Shown: piece after piece, positions 21,839 through 30,110 of the stretch
How the letters are laid out: the number at the start of each line of letters is the position of its first letter
Position numbering within the stretch: position 1 is the first letter of the stretch
Source of the DNA: JANWVO01 sp037446555
GTDB taxonomy: Bacteria > Acidobacteriota > Terriglobia > Bryobacterales > Bryobacteraceae
NCBI GenBank assembly: GCA_037446555.1
Contig: JBBIIK010000017.1
Span: 1 to 64,000, forward strand
Length of the DNA: 64,000 nt
Reading direction: 5' to 3'
Notes under the pieces: model-generated
Databases searched by the model: none
Seen by the model: only the letters and a program-made list of their open reading frames with translations
What the model was told of the DNA's origin: nothing
Translations under genes and position numbers: made by a program

Positions 21839-22477
21839 GTGCGGCCCCGTGGCGGCCGCTCCCGATCCATGACCCGGCACCCCATTTCGAAAGGCGTCTT
21901 CTGCCTGGAATGCGACTGGTGGGGCGATGCGCGCCGCCGCTACAGCATGGAGTACCTGCTCGACCTGCTCGACCAGATGACTCCCTCCCGTTGCCGCCAC
22001 ATCCGCTACGACGTCTCCACGCGGGAGGAGTTTTTCTTCCTGCTCAAGAAGTGGAGCCAGCGGCGGTTCCGCTTGCACCCGCTGCTGTATCTCGGATTTC
22101 ACGGCAAGCCGGGCGCGCTGATGCTGGGCGCAGGCAAGCGCGCGCCGCGAGTCACGCTGGAGGAGATCGGCGAAGCCCTGGCGGGAAAGTGCAACGGGCG
22201 GGTGATCCAGTTCGGCAGCTGCGAGACCATCCGCGCTGTGCCGTGGCAGCGGCGGAAGTTTCTGGATTCGACGCAGGCACTCGCCATCTGCGGGTATGAG
22301 CGCGAGGTGGACTGGATGCTTTCGGCGGCGATGGACCTGGTCGTGCTGGATGCGATGCAGGAATTCACGTTCACCCTGCAGGGCATCTCGGCGATTGCGG
22401 AGCGGATTCGCGAGCGCTCGCGCGGTTTGGGCAAGGCGCTGGGCTTCCGGATCTACACACGGCAGGGCGAGGCGTGA
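21839..22477 (+). CDS. Conserved uncharacterised protein, caspase/CHAT-like His-Cys pair
   Basis: A 212-residue soluble protein without signal peptide. The GTG at 21839 has AAGGA just upstream; ATG 21869 (MTRHP...) is the alternative. Two motifs stand out: 'LLYLGFHGK' with His88 and 'RVIQFGSCETIR' with Cys128, each at the end of a hydrophobic strand and 40 residues apart. That is the layout of clan CD peptidases (caspase, CHAT), whose motifs end in HG and in A-C-E/x-S/T. The pseudo-enzyme at 11469 also has 40 residues between its His and Ser. It follows DUF4175 by 55 bp on the same strand, so it may end the operon. A peptidase role is inference. Confidence 0.5.
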   Translation: MRPRGGRSRSMTRHPISKGVFCLECDWWGDARRRYSMEYLLDLLDQMTPSRCRHIRYDVSTREEFFFLLKKWSQRRFRLHPLLYLGFHGKPGALMLGAGKRAPRVTLEEIGEALAGKCNGRVIQFGSCETIRAVPWQRRKFLDSTQALAICGYEREVDWMLSAAMDLVVLDAMQEFTFTLQGISAIAERIRERSRGLGKALGFRIYTRQGEA

Positions 22478-22490
22478 CGGCGTGCCTGCC

Positions 22491-23561
22491 TCAGAGGGCG
22501 CAGGCGAGGGCTTCGATGTCGCTCGCGTCGTTGTAGAAGTGCGTGGAGACGCGCAGCAGCCCGTGGCGGGCGGAGACGAGCACGCGCTGCGAACGCAAAC
22601 GCGCGGCGAGCGCGGGAGCGTCTTCCACGGGCGTGGCGACGATAGGCGAATCCTCGTACGGAAGCGCGCCAGGAAACAGGTCGCGAACCTGTGACGCCAG
22701 CTCCAGCGCACGGCGCTCGATGATCTGCGGCGTGAGTTCCAGCATCAGATCGACGCTGGCTTCCAACGCATAGAGCAGCGCGGAGGGCAGCATGCCGCCC
22801 TCGTACTTCTCCGCAGATTCCTTCAGCTCCGGCTTGCCGTGCCAGAGCTGGTTCACGTCGCGCCAGTCGCGGTGGGAGCGCCAGCCGATGGCGAGCGGGG
22901 GAATCTGCGCCCTCAAGCGGGGATGCACGGCGGCGAACGCGATGCCGTTGGGCGCCAGCATCCACTTGTAGCAGTTCACCGCCAGCATGTCCGGCTGGAT
23001 GCGCGAGAAATCGAATTCCAGCGCGCCGCAGTGCTGCGTGGCGTCGATGAAGAGCGGCACACCGCGGCGCCGGCACTCCCGGCTGAGCGCCTCCAGCGGC
23101 GCGCGGTACCCGGTGGTGTAGTTGACGGCGCTGACAGCAACCAGCCGTGTGCGCGGGGTGAAGCTGTCGAGGAGCCGCTCCGGGGGCGCCTGGACGAGTT
23201 CGAGCCCCGGAAACAGAGGCGCGTAGATCTGATTGGGGAACTCGTGCTCCAGCGTGAGCACCTGGTCGCCTTCGCGCCAGCGGATGCCGTGCATCAGCAC
23301 CGCCAGAGCGGCGGAGGCGTTCTGGAAAAAGGCGATGTCCTCCGGATGGGCATGGATCAGGTGGGCAATCTTCTCTCGCAGACGGTCGTGATCGTCGAAC
23401 CACGAGAGAAAATCGGCGCATGCAGTTTGGTCACGGCCCGCGAAGTGCGCCATGACGGCTTCCACCGAACGGGTGGAGAGCTGCCCGAAGGTGGCCGTAT
23501 TCAGATACGCGCGGCCCCGCAAGGCAGGGAAGAGGGCGCGGACAGCCGCCCAGTCCGGCAT
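22491..23561 (-). CDS. Class V aminotransferase (cysteine desulfurase-like fold)
   Basis: A 356-residue PLP enzyme. The conserved Asp173 lies in 'PLFIDATQHCGA' and the Schiff-base Lys199 in 'NCYKWMLAPNG'. An N-terminal 'AYLNTATFGQLS' and 'LEHEFPNQIYAPL' are typical of the aminotransferase V / isopenicillin N epimerase-like branch. No reactive-Cys loop of a true IscS is obvious near the C-terminus, so I avoid naming it a desulfurase. It lies directly downstream of proS, overlapping its last base, so the two are probably co-transcribed. Substrate unknown. Confidence 0.8.
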   Translation of the reverse strand: MPDWAAVRALFPALRGRAYLNTATFGQLSTRSVEAVMAHFAGRDQTACADFLSWFDDHDRLREKIAHLIHAHPEDIAFFQNASAALAVLMHGIRWREGDQVLTLEHEFPNQIYAPLFPGLELVQAPPERLLDSFTPRTRLVAVSAVNYTTGYRAPLEALSRECRRRGVPLFIDATQHCGALEFDFSRIQPDMLAVNCYKWMLAPNGIAFAAVHPRLRAQIPPLAIGWRSHRDWRDVNQLWHGKPELKESAEKYEGGMLPSALLYALEASVDLMLELTPQIIERRALELASQVRDLFPGALPYEDSPIVATPVEDAPALAARLRSQRVLVSARHGLLRVSTHFYNDASDIEALACAL

Positions 23562-25285
23562 CAGTGCCTCGCCTGGGGGCGCGCCTGTTCGATGGCCTGA
23601 CGGGTGGCCTGGGCGGCCGATTCCACCGGGATTTCCTTCGTCTCGCGGGTGCGGCGGTTCACAAGCTCCAACTTGCCTTCCGAGAGCTTGCGGCCGATGT
23701 TCACGCGGAAGGGGATGCCGATCAGGTCGGCGTCCTTGAACTTGACGCCCGGGCTCAAGTCGCGGTCATCGTAGAGCGCATCGACGCCCTGGGATTTCAG
23801 TTCCCCGTAGAGCCGCTCCGCGGCCTCGCGCAGCGAAGCGTCCGTCACCTTGACCGGCGTGATCACCACCTCGAAGGGCGCGATGGAGACCGGCAGGGAC
23901 ATGCCGTCGGCGTCCGAGTACAGCTCGACGGCGGCGCAGAGGACGCGCTCGACTCCGATGCCGTAGCTGCCCATGATGACGGGCGTCTCCACGCCGTTCT
24001 GGTCGAGCACCTTGAGCCCCATGGCGTCGGAGTACTTGTAGCCGAGCTTGAAGATGTGCCCGATCTCGACGCACTTGATGATCTCGAGCGGCGCGCCGGT
24101 TTCCACCTCGGTGTCGCCCGGGGCTACCTGCCGCAGGTCGTGCCACTCGCCCTGGAAGTCCTCTTCGGGCGTGACGTTCTTCAGGTGGTAGTCGTCGCGG
24201 TTGGCGCCGCACACCAAATTCTTGCGCCCGCGCAGCGCCTCGTCGACGAGGATGCGGACACCGGACAGACCCACCGGGCCGAGCGAGCCGGCGGAGGCGC
24301 CGAACAGATCCCGCATCTCTTCGGGATGCGCCGGACGGAACTCCTGGCAGCCCGTGGCGGACTGGAATTTGGTCTCCGAGAGCTGGTGATCGCCGCGCAG
24401 GATGGCCACCACCGGCTGGCTGTCGGCCACCAGGCAGAGCGTCTTCATCAGCGAGGTCTCGGGCAAGCCGAGGAAGCGGGCGACCTCTTCGATGGTCTTC
24501 TGGTCCGGTGTGTGGACGAGCTCCGCAACGAGATCTCCCTCAGGGTCGGGCGCCGCCGGAGGCGCCGGGCGGGAGACGGCTTTCTCGAGGTTCGCGGCGT
24601 AGCCGGTCTGCCGGCACAACACGACGTAATCCTCGCCGGCGTCGGTGGCGACCATGAACTCCTGTGACTGCGAGCCGCCCATGGCGCCGGAGTGCGCCTC
24701 GACGGCGACGTAGTCCAGCCCGCAACGGTCGAAGATGCGGCAGTAGGCGACCCGGTGCTTTTCGTAGGACTCGTCAAGCCCCCCGGGGCCGAGGTCGAAC
24801 GAATAGGAGTCCTTCATAAGGAATTGCCGCACGCGGAGGAGACCCGATTTCGGCCGCGGCTCGTCGCGGAATTTCGTCTGGATCTGGTACCAGATTTGAG
24901 GCAGCTGCTTGTAAGAGCGCAGTTCACCACGGGCGATAAAAGTCATGACCTCTTCGTGGGTCATCCCAAGGCAAAGAGGCCGCCCATAACGGTCCTTGAG
25001 GCGGAAAAGATTGTCCCCCATTACCTCATAGCGGCCGGATTCCTGCCAGACCTCGGCCGGATTCAGGGCGGCGAGATGGAACTCCTGGGCGCCGATAGCG
25101 TCCATTTCTTCGCGGATGATCTGCTGGATTTTCAGCATCGACCGCTGGGCAAGATAAAGGTAATTGTAAATGCCGGCGCCGATCTGGCGGACGTAGCCCG
25201 CCCGCAGCAGCATCTGGTGGCTGACGACTTCCGCCTCGGCGGGCGTCTCGCGCAGCGTGGGAATAAAGGCACGGGACCACAGCAT
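23561..25285 (-). CDS. proS: Prolyl-tRNA synthetase, bacterial type with editing domain
   Basis: A 574-residue class II synthetase charging tRNA-Pro. Motif 1 and 2 regions are recognisable ('SHQMLLRAGYVRQIGAGIYN', 'PQIWYQIQTKFRDEPRPKSG', then 'LRVRQFLMKDSYSFD'). An inserted YbaK-like editing domain occupies about 225-385 ('VVAILRGDHQLSETKF'). Motif 3 is at 'GSYGIGVERVL', and an anticodon-binding domain with 'DALYDDRDLSPGVKFKDADL' ends the protein. Length and order match the bacterial form. An extended -10 (TGCTACACT on the minus strand) sits 13 to 21 nt before the ATG, so the mRNA leader should be very short. Confidence 0.96.
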   Translation of the reverse strand: MLWSRAFIPTLRETPAEAEVVSHQMLLRAGYVRQIGAGIYNYLYLAQRSMLKIQQIIREEMDAIGAQEFHLAALNPAEVWQESGRYEVMGDNLFRLKDRYGRPLCLGMTHEEVMTFIARGELRSYKQLPQIWYQIQTKFRDEPRPKSGLLRVRQFLMKDSYSFDLGPGGLDESYEKHRVAYCRIFDRCGLDYVAVEAHSGAMGGSQSQEFMVATDAGEDYVVLCRQTGYAANLEKAVSRPAPPAAPDPEGDLVAELVHTPDQKTIEEVARFLGLPETSLMKTLCLVADSQPVVAILRGDHQLSETKFQSATGCQEFRPAHPEEMRDLFGASAGSLGPVGLSGVRILVDEALRGRKNLVCGANRDDYHLKNVTPEEDFQGEWHDLRQVAPGDTEVETGAPLEIIKCVEIGHIFKLGYKYSDAMGLKVLDQNGVETPVIMGSYGIGVERVLCAAVELYSDADGMSLPVSIAPFEVVITPVKVTDASLREAAERLYGELKSQGVDALYDDRDLSPGVKFKDADLIGIPFRVNIGRKLSEGKLELVNRRTRETKEIPVESAAQATRQAIEQARPQARH

Positions 25286-25297
25286 GGTAAACCCTTG

Positions 25298-25306
25298 AGT
25301 GTAGCA
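25298..25306 (-). promoter_or_regulatory. Extended -10 element before proS
   Basis: On the minus strand the sequence reads TGCTACACT, a TGn-extended -10, ending 13 nt before the proS ATG. No -35 resembling TTGACA is found 16-18 nt upstream. Transcription would start only about 6 nt before the start codon. Confidence 0.35.
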
Positions 25307-25336
25307 TGGGGGGCGGGGCGGCCCGCGGTTGCCGGC

Positions 25337-25864
25337 TCAGAGGCGCCCCGCGAAGCTGCGGCGGAGGCGCACGGCGCCGGCGAAAGCGATGACGGCGAAC
25401 AGGGCGAGCGAGCCCCAAACGAGGATCGCGCCGCGCCGGCGGTCCGCCGGCTGGGGGCGCGGCGGGAAGGGCACGGCAGGGTCCAGCAGGCGCACGAGGA
25501 GCCGAAGGCGTGTCATGCGAGGCGTGCCGCCCCGTGCCTCGACCGCCAGCACCAGTTCACGCTGCGAGGCGGCGAGGCGCGAGAACGCGCCGCCGGGCGA
25601 GAATTCCGTGACGCCGAATTCTTCGTAGGGCCTGCCTTCCACCCACGCATCCACCTCTTCGGCCGGAAGCAGCAGAAGGCGGACATTGCCGCCGTGCAGC
25701 ACGCGCCAGGAACAGGCCAGCCGCGCCGGCGCCCGGCGGACGGGAAGGGACAGCGTGCGAACCTGGCCCGGCGCGATGTCGACGATATCGTCGAACAGCA
25801 CCTGCGCGGGCGGTTGGGCCCCGGCCAGCAGTGAAAGGAAGACTAGCGCGGCCGCGGATCTCAT
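25337..25864 (-). CDS. Uncharacterised exported protein with C-terminal membrane anchor
   Basis: A 175-residue protein. Residues 1-17 form a signal peptide ('AAALVFLSLLAGAQ'), a beta-rich extracytoplasmic region follows, and a single membrane helix near the C-terminus ('AILVWGSLALFAVIAFAGAV') is followed by an Arg-rich cytoplasmic tail. This is type I topology. The gene overlaps the end of the amidohydrolase gene by ATGA, so it is translated downstream of it. I recognise no family. It could be a small adaptor or pre-peptidase C-like domain protein, but nothing visible fixes a function. Confidence 0.6.
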   Translation of the reverse strand: MRSAAALVFLSLLAGAQPPAQVLFDDIVDIAPGQVRTLSLPVRRAPARLACSWRVLHGGNVRLLLLPAEEVDAWVEGRPYEEFGVTEFSPGGAFSRLAASQRELVLAVEARGGTPRMTRLRLLVRLLDPAVPFPPRPQPADRRRGAILVWGSLALFAVIAFAGAVRLRRSFAGRL

Positions 25865-27486
25865 CTCTGTTCGTATACAGGCCGTCCGGCCACGTAGTGC
25901 ATTCTTACACGGGCCTTCAGGATTTCCGCGTCAGGGATGGTCAAAACATCGCGGTCAAGGACGATAAAATCGGCGTATTTGCCCGGCTCGAGGGTGCCGC
26001 GCAATTTCTCCTCGAAGGCTGCATAGGCGGCGTGAATTGTCCAGGATTCGAGCGCTTCCTGGCGGGTCATTTTCTGGTCCGGCATCCAGCCTCCCGGCGG
26101 CTGGCCCTGCGCATCCTGGCGGGTGACGGAGGCATAGTAGCCGCGGAGCGGGTCCGGCTCTTCCACTGGAAAGTCGCTGCCGTTCGGGACGGGAATTCCA
26201 AGAGCGAGGAAGCGCTTCCAAGCGTAGGCGCCGGCAACGCGGTCCGGCCCCAGGCGGGCCTCGGCCCACCGCATGTCGCTGGTGGCGTGCGTGGCTTGAA
26301 TGGCCGGGATCACGGAGAAGTCCCGGAACAGGCGAAAGTCGGGCAGGGAGACCACCTGAGCGTGTTCGATGCGGAAGCGTCTGTCGTTGGGGCCGCCAAG
26401 AACCGCCGCGTAGGCGTCGAGCACGGTGCGGTTGGCGCGGTCTCCGATGGCGTGCGTGCACACCTGGAAGCCACGGGCGGCGGCCTGCCGGGCGATCTTC
26501 TCGATCTCCTCGCGCGAGGTGATCAGGAGCCCGGTATTCGTTTTCTCGTCGCTGTAGGGTTGCCACAGCGCGGCGCCGCGGGAGCCCAGCGCGCCGTCGG
26601 CGTACAGCTTGATGGCGCGCACGGTGAGAAACGGCCCGGTCTCCGGCCCTTTCTGAAGGTACTCCTGCCACAGGGGGCCGGACCCGCCAATCATGGCGTA
26701 GATGCGGACGGGGAGCTTCCCTTCGGCGATCAGTTCGCGGTAGGCGCGGAGGTCCTCGGCCGAGACGCCGGCGTCGTGAACGCCTGCCAGGCCGAGGCGC
26801 GCGCACTCGCGCGCAGCCAACTCCAGCTGGCGCTTGATCCGGGCGAACGAGGGCGGCGGGATCTTCTGGCGCACCAACCCCATGGCGCGGTCGATCAGGA
26901 TGCCCGTGGGCCGGCCGGAGCCGTCGCGCAGGATCTTGCCGCCGGGCGGGTCGGGGGTCTTCTCCGTGACTCCTGCCAGGGCGAGCGCGCGGGAGTTGAC
27001 CCAAGCGGCGTGGCCGTCGACGCGGGAGAGGAACACGGGGTGGTCCGGCGCGGCACCGTCGAGGTCTTTCGCCGCGGGGAAGGCGCCGCCCCAGTTGGTC
27101 TGGTCCCAGTTGCGGGCGACGATCCACTCGCCTGAGGGCAGGCTGGAGGCGCGCTCCTTGATATAAGCAGCGATTTCCGCCACCGTGGCCACATGGCGCA
27201 GATCGCGGGATTCAAGCAGCGCCCCGAGTCCGCGCATATGGGCGTGCGAGTCGATGAAGGACGGAAAGACGGGCGCGCCGCCGAGATCCAGCCGCCGGGT
27301 TGAGGGACCGGAGCGCGCCAGCGCCTGCTCGCCGAGCGCGACGACGCGGCCGTCCTTGACCGCCATGGCGCTTACCGGCTGCGAGCGGGCGGTGGCGTAA
27401 ATGCGCGCATTCACCACTAGCAGGTCGGCCCCCTCCGGCCCCTGCGCCCCAAGCAGCAGGGCCATCAGGACTAGAATGGGGAGCAT
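25861..27486 (-). CDS. Exported metal-dependent amidohydrolase, YtcJ-like
   Basis: A 541-residue amidohydrolase-superfamily protein. It has a signal peptide (1-15, 'LVLMALLLGAQG'), then the N-terminal beta domain 'LLVVNARIYATA' typical of the AepA/YtcJ branch. The first metal motif is 'FIDSHAHM' (His81, His83). Further His residues appear in 'CTHAIGDRAN' and 'RIEHAQVV', and a catalytic Asp-type segment in 'PVPNGSDFPVE'. All expected ligands look present, so it is probably an active hydrolase. Its substrate is unknown, as for most YtcJ-like proteins. Its ATG shares bases with the ATG of the divergent membrane protein gene. Confidence 0.85.
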   Translation of the reverse strand: MLPILVLMALLLGAQGPEGADLLVVNARIYATARSQPVSAMAVKDGRVVALGEQALARSGPSTRRLDLGGAPVFPSFIDSHAHMRGLGALLESRDLRHVATVAEIAAYIKERASSLPSGEWIVARNWDQTNWGGAFPAAKDLDGAAPDHPVFLSRVDGHAAWVNSRALALAGVTEKTPDPPGGKILRDGSGRPTGILIDRAMGLVRQKIPPPSFARIKRQLELAARECARLGLAGVHDAGVSAEDLRAYRELIAEGKLPVRIYAMIGGSGPLWQEYLQKGPETGPFLTVRAIKLYADGALGSRGAALWQPYSDEKTNTGLLITSREEIEKIARQAAARGFQVCTHAIGDRANRTVLDAYAAVLGGPNDRRFRIEHAQVVSLPDFRLFRDFSVIPAIQATHATSDMRWAEARLGPDRVAGAYAWKRFLALGIPVPNGSDFPVEEPDPLRGYYASVTRQDAQGQPPGGWMPDQKMTRQEALESWTIHAAYAAFEEKLRGTLEPGKYADFIVLDRDVLTIPDAEILKARVRMHYVAGRPVYEQR

Positions 27487-28405
27487 GGATGACAGTATTC
27501 CACAGGCGTCCGGGGGCAGTGCGGCAGCCTATGAAGGCTGGCGGGCCTGGGTGGCTACAGGAAGCGGCGTGGTGCTGGCGTTGCTGTTCCTGGTGGCGGG
27601 GATCTGGAAGCTGAGCGACCCGTTCGCGACGGAGGCGCGGATGACGCAGGCGCTGATTCCCAAGCCGCTAGCGATGCCTGTGGCGCTATTGGCCGGGATT
27701 GGCGAGACTTGGGCGGGCGTGCTGCTGCTGGTGCCGCGGTGGCGGCGGTGGGGCGCGTGGCTGGCGGGCGCGGCGCTGGTTGCTTTCATGGCGTATTTCG
27801 GCGTGTTTTACAGCCAGTTGCGAGGTGCTGATTGCAGCTGCTTCCCGTGGCTGAAGCGGGTGGTGGGGGTCGAGTTCTTCGTCTCGGACGCACTGATGCT
27901 GGCGGCGGCGGCTCTGGCGGGCGCATGGTCGGCCCGGTCCACGAGCCTGAAGCAGGCGGGCATGGCGCTGGCGGCGATCGTGGTGATGGCTCTGGCCGTG
28001 TTCGGCGCCACACTGGCGCAGCGCTCCGGAGTCCAGGCACCCGCTGCGATTCAGGTGGACGGCAAGCCGTTTGCGCTCCGGCAGGGGCGGGTGATCCTGT
28101 ACTTCTTCGATCCCGAGTGTATGCACTGCTTCCACGGGGCGCAGCAACTCGGGTCTTACAACTGGAAGGACGTGCGAGTGGTGGTGGCGCCAACCGTGAA
28201 TCCGCAGTGGGCGACGGCGTTCCTGCGTGACACGGGGCTGCGCGCCGGAGTGACCTTCGATGCCGCCATGCTGCGCCAGACGTTTCAGTTCGGCGATCCG
28301 CCCTACGGCGTGGCGCTGGACGGCGGGCGCGTGGCCTACAGTTTCACGTTTGCGGAAGGGGAGGACGTGGCGGGCACGCTGAAGCGGATGGGGTGGATCG
28401 AGTGA
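27485..28405 (+). CDS. MauE/DoxX-like membrane protein fused to a thioredoxin-like domain
   Basis: A 306-residue protein starting at ATG 27485. The first ~180 residues contain five hydrophobic segments (about 25-41, 61-83, 90-108, 129-150 and 157-177) in the MauE/DoxX pattern, with a Cys pair 'CSC' at 117-119. From about 185 a periplasmic domain contains 'YFFDPECMHCFHG', a CxxC pair at 212-215 in thioredoxin-like context. This resembles MauE-type proteins that pass reducing power across the membrane, with a built-in thioredoxin acceptor. A role in redox maturation of exported proteins is inferred; a dsbD gene lies about 3 kb downstream. Upstream GTG and ATG codons are alternative starts. Confidence 0.7.
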   Translation: MDDSIPQASGGSAAAYEGWRAWVATGSGVVLALLFLVAGIWKLSDPFATEARMTQALIPKPLAMPVALLAGIGETWAGVLLLVPRWRRWGAWLAGAALVAFMAYFGVFYSQLRGADCSCFPWLKRVVGVEFFVSDALMLAAAALAGAWSARSTSLKQAGMALAAIVVMALAVFGATLAQRSGVQAPAAIQVDGKPFALRQGRVILYFFDPECMHCFHGAQQLGSYNWKDVRVVVAPTVNPQWATAFLRDTGLRAGVTFDAAMLRQTFQFGDPPYGVALDGGRVAYSFTFAEGEDVAGTLKRMGWIE

Positions 28406-28426
28406 CAGGCCGAGGGCTGAACGGTC

Positions 28427-28900
28427 TCAGCCCTGCATCTGGAGCCCGCGGCGGCGGGCGTATCGAAGGCCCAATTCGCGCAGCCGTTCGGGGCTGAGCC
28501 ATTGCCGCACGAGTTCGAACAGCGAACGCTCTTCGACGGCGAAGTGTTCGCGGGCAAGTTTCACCAGGCGGGCGAGCGAGGCGCGGGCGCGGGAAGCGTG
28601 CCTCTGGTGTTTCAGCTCGTCGAGGACGCGGCGCATTTCCTGATGTTCGCCGTACATGGCCTCCAGCGTGGCGCGCACTCCGGAAGGCAGCTCGCCAAGG
28701 GCGCCGAACAAAAGCTGGTCCTCTTCCACCGCGTGCGCCTGAAGCACGGCCTCCAGAGCGGCGCCGCATTCCTTCAGTTCGCGCAGGCTCATGGAAGCGA
28801 GGCGGCGCTCCTGATGCTGCATGAGTGCAAGGATGCAGCCGTGCTCTCCCAGAAGGAGATCGACCAGATCCGCGCCAGCCTGGATCTTCACCGTTGCCAT
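28427..28900 (-). CDS. Hemerythrin HHE domain protein
   Basis: I use ATG 28900 (157 aa) because the four-helix bundle begins right after it; the longer frame to 29218 covers low-quality sequence opposite the next gene. Candidate iron ligands are spaced as in HHE hemerythrins: His20 ('GEHGC'), His56 with Glu59/60 ('HAVEEDQLLF'), His86 with Glu88 ('GEHQEM') and His119 with Glu123 ('REHFAVEE'). It is probably a cytoplasmic di-iron protein that senses or binds oxygen, NO or iron. It is convergent with the MauE-like gene and divergent from the Rid-like gene. Confidence 0.8.
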   Translation of the reverse strand: MATVKIQAGADLVDLLLGEHGCILALMQHQERRLASMSLRELKECGAALEAVLQAHAVEEDQLLFGALGELPSGVRATLEAMYGEHQEMRRVLDELKHQRHASRARASLARLVKLAREHFAVEERSLFELVRQWLSPERLRELGLRYARRRGLQMQG

Positions 28901-29002
28901 TCCGAAGGGATGCCTCTCATTTTGCCAGAATCCGGTCTGATTCACCAGGAACGGGCGGCGACCCCGGCCAGGGCGTTTTGATAGCATGGCGGATGCACAG
29001 CC

Positions 29003-30070
29003 ATGACAAGGGTGTTCCGGGCGGCCGGAATGGCCGCGGCCGTGCTTCTGCTGGCGGAGGTGGCCGCGGACGGATTCCAGCGGAGGAAGAAGAAGGAGCA
29101 GGAAGAGATCACGCAGACTTTGGAGCTGCCTCCGGACCCGCCGCTGGCGACGGCGGCGGATCCGTCGAGGCTGGCATTCGCCGCGGCGCCGCTCTCGGCG
29201 CGCGGGTTGCTGTCCCAACAGACACGGGACGCCCTGCGCGTGTTGATGCAGAATGCGCGGGGAGCGCGGTTCGTGCGAATCCGCGCCTTTGTGGCGGGCA
29301 CGGGCGATCTAAGGCGCGTGCAATCGATCGTGGCCGAGACCTTTGCCGAGAAGAGGCAGCCGCTGCCAGTGCTGGCGGTGACGCAGGTGGGGCTGCTGCC
29401 GCTGGACGGGGCGCAGGTGCAGATGGAAGCCACGCTCGAGCAACGCAAGGCGACCGGCGCGGGCGTGCTGTTTGCGGCCGTGACGGCGGATGGGCCGGCG
29501 GCAGCCATGGAGGCGGTCGAGCGGGAGTTCCAGGCTGCGGAGACCGCGCCGGTCGCGCCGGTTTCCCTGCTATGCGGGGTGTCGGAGGCGGAGCTGATCG
29601 AGCCGCTGCGGATGGCGGTGTACCGCGCACGTCCGCGCGCCGCGTTCATCGTTTTTCAGCGGCAGAGGATTCCGGCGCCGCCGAAGGTGGCTTGCCAGGC
29701 GTCTGCCGTGACGGGCCGCCCCGTGCCGGGAGGCGTGCGGCGCACGCCCGCGTCAGTGGCTCTCAGCGTGCCGAAGGTGGTCTTTACAGGGGCGCAGCTG
29801 GCGTTTCGATATGAAGAGAGCGACGCGCGGCTGGCCTACCAGCGTCTGGACCGCACGCTCCAGCAGGCTGGCGCGTCCTTGAAGTCTGTCGCCGTGCTGA
29901 ACATTTATCCGTTGTCGGAGCAGCTAGCCGGACTGGCGGCGCGCATCCGCGGCGAGTTTGTCGATTCGGCCCAACCGCCCTCCGGGCTGGTGATGCCCGC
30001 CGAGGGGCTGCCGTCCATCGACGGCGCCTTCGCTCTGGAGGCCGTGGCCCTGCCGGCGGCTGGCCATTGA
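29003..30070 (+). CDS. Secreted protein with three tandem Rid (YjgF/UK114)-like domains
   Basis: A 355-residue protein with a signal peptide or anchor (1-24) and a Lys/Glu linker. Three Rid-like units follow. Unit A (about 57-147) contains 'RAFVAGTGDLRRVQSIV' and 'LLPLDGAQVQMEA'. Unit B (about 152-237) contains 'CGVSEAELIEPLRMAV' and 'PKVACQASAV'. Unit C (about 256-351) contains 'LNIYPLSEQLAGLAARI' and 'GAFALEAVAL'. Rid proteins are normally single-domain homotrimers in the cytosol that deaminate enamines using an Arg in a P-A-R-T-like motif. That Arg is not evident in A or C; Arg212 in B is only near the position. Export and triplication are unusual. Function unknown. Confidence 0.55.
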   Translation: MTRVFRAAGMAAAVLLLAEVAADGFQRRKKKEQEEITQTLELPPDPPLATAADPSRLAFAAAPLSARGLLSQQTRDALRVLMQNARGARFVRIRAFVAGTGDLRRVQSIVAETFAEKRQPLPVLAVTQVGLLPLDGAQVQMEATLEQRKATGAGVLFAAVTADGPAAAMEAVEREFQAAETAPVAPVSLLCGVSEAELIEPLRMAVYRARPRAAFIVFQRQRIPAPPKVACQASAVTGRPVPGGVRRTPASVALSVPKVVFTGAQLAFRYEESDARLAYQRLDRTLQQAGASLKSVAVLNIYPLSEQLAGLAARIRGEFVDSAQPPSGLVMPAEGLPSIDGAFALEAVALPAAGH

Positions 30071-30110
30071 TCTTCATCAGTTCTTCAGACAGAAAGCGAG
30101 GTACTTATTC

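Noticed and set aside
20194..21885. 563-residue minus-strand open frame
   Set aside because: Mirror of the Gln/Arg-rich coiled coil of the DUF4175 gene; low-complexity Leu/Pro/Arg sequence.
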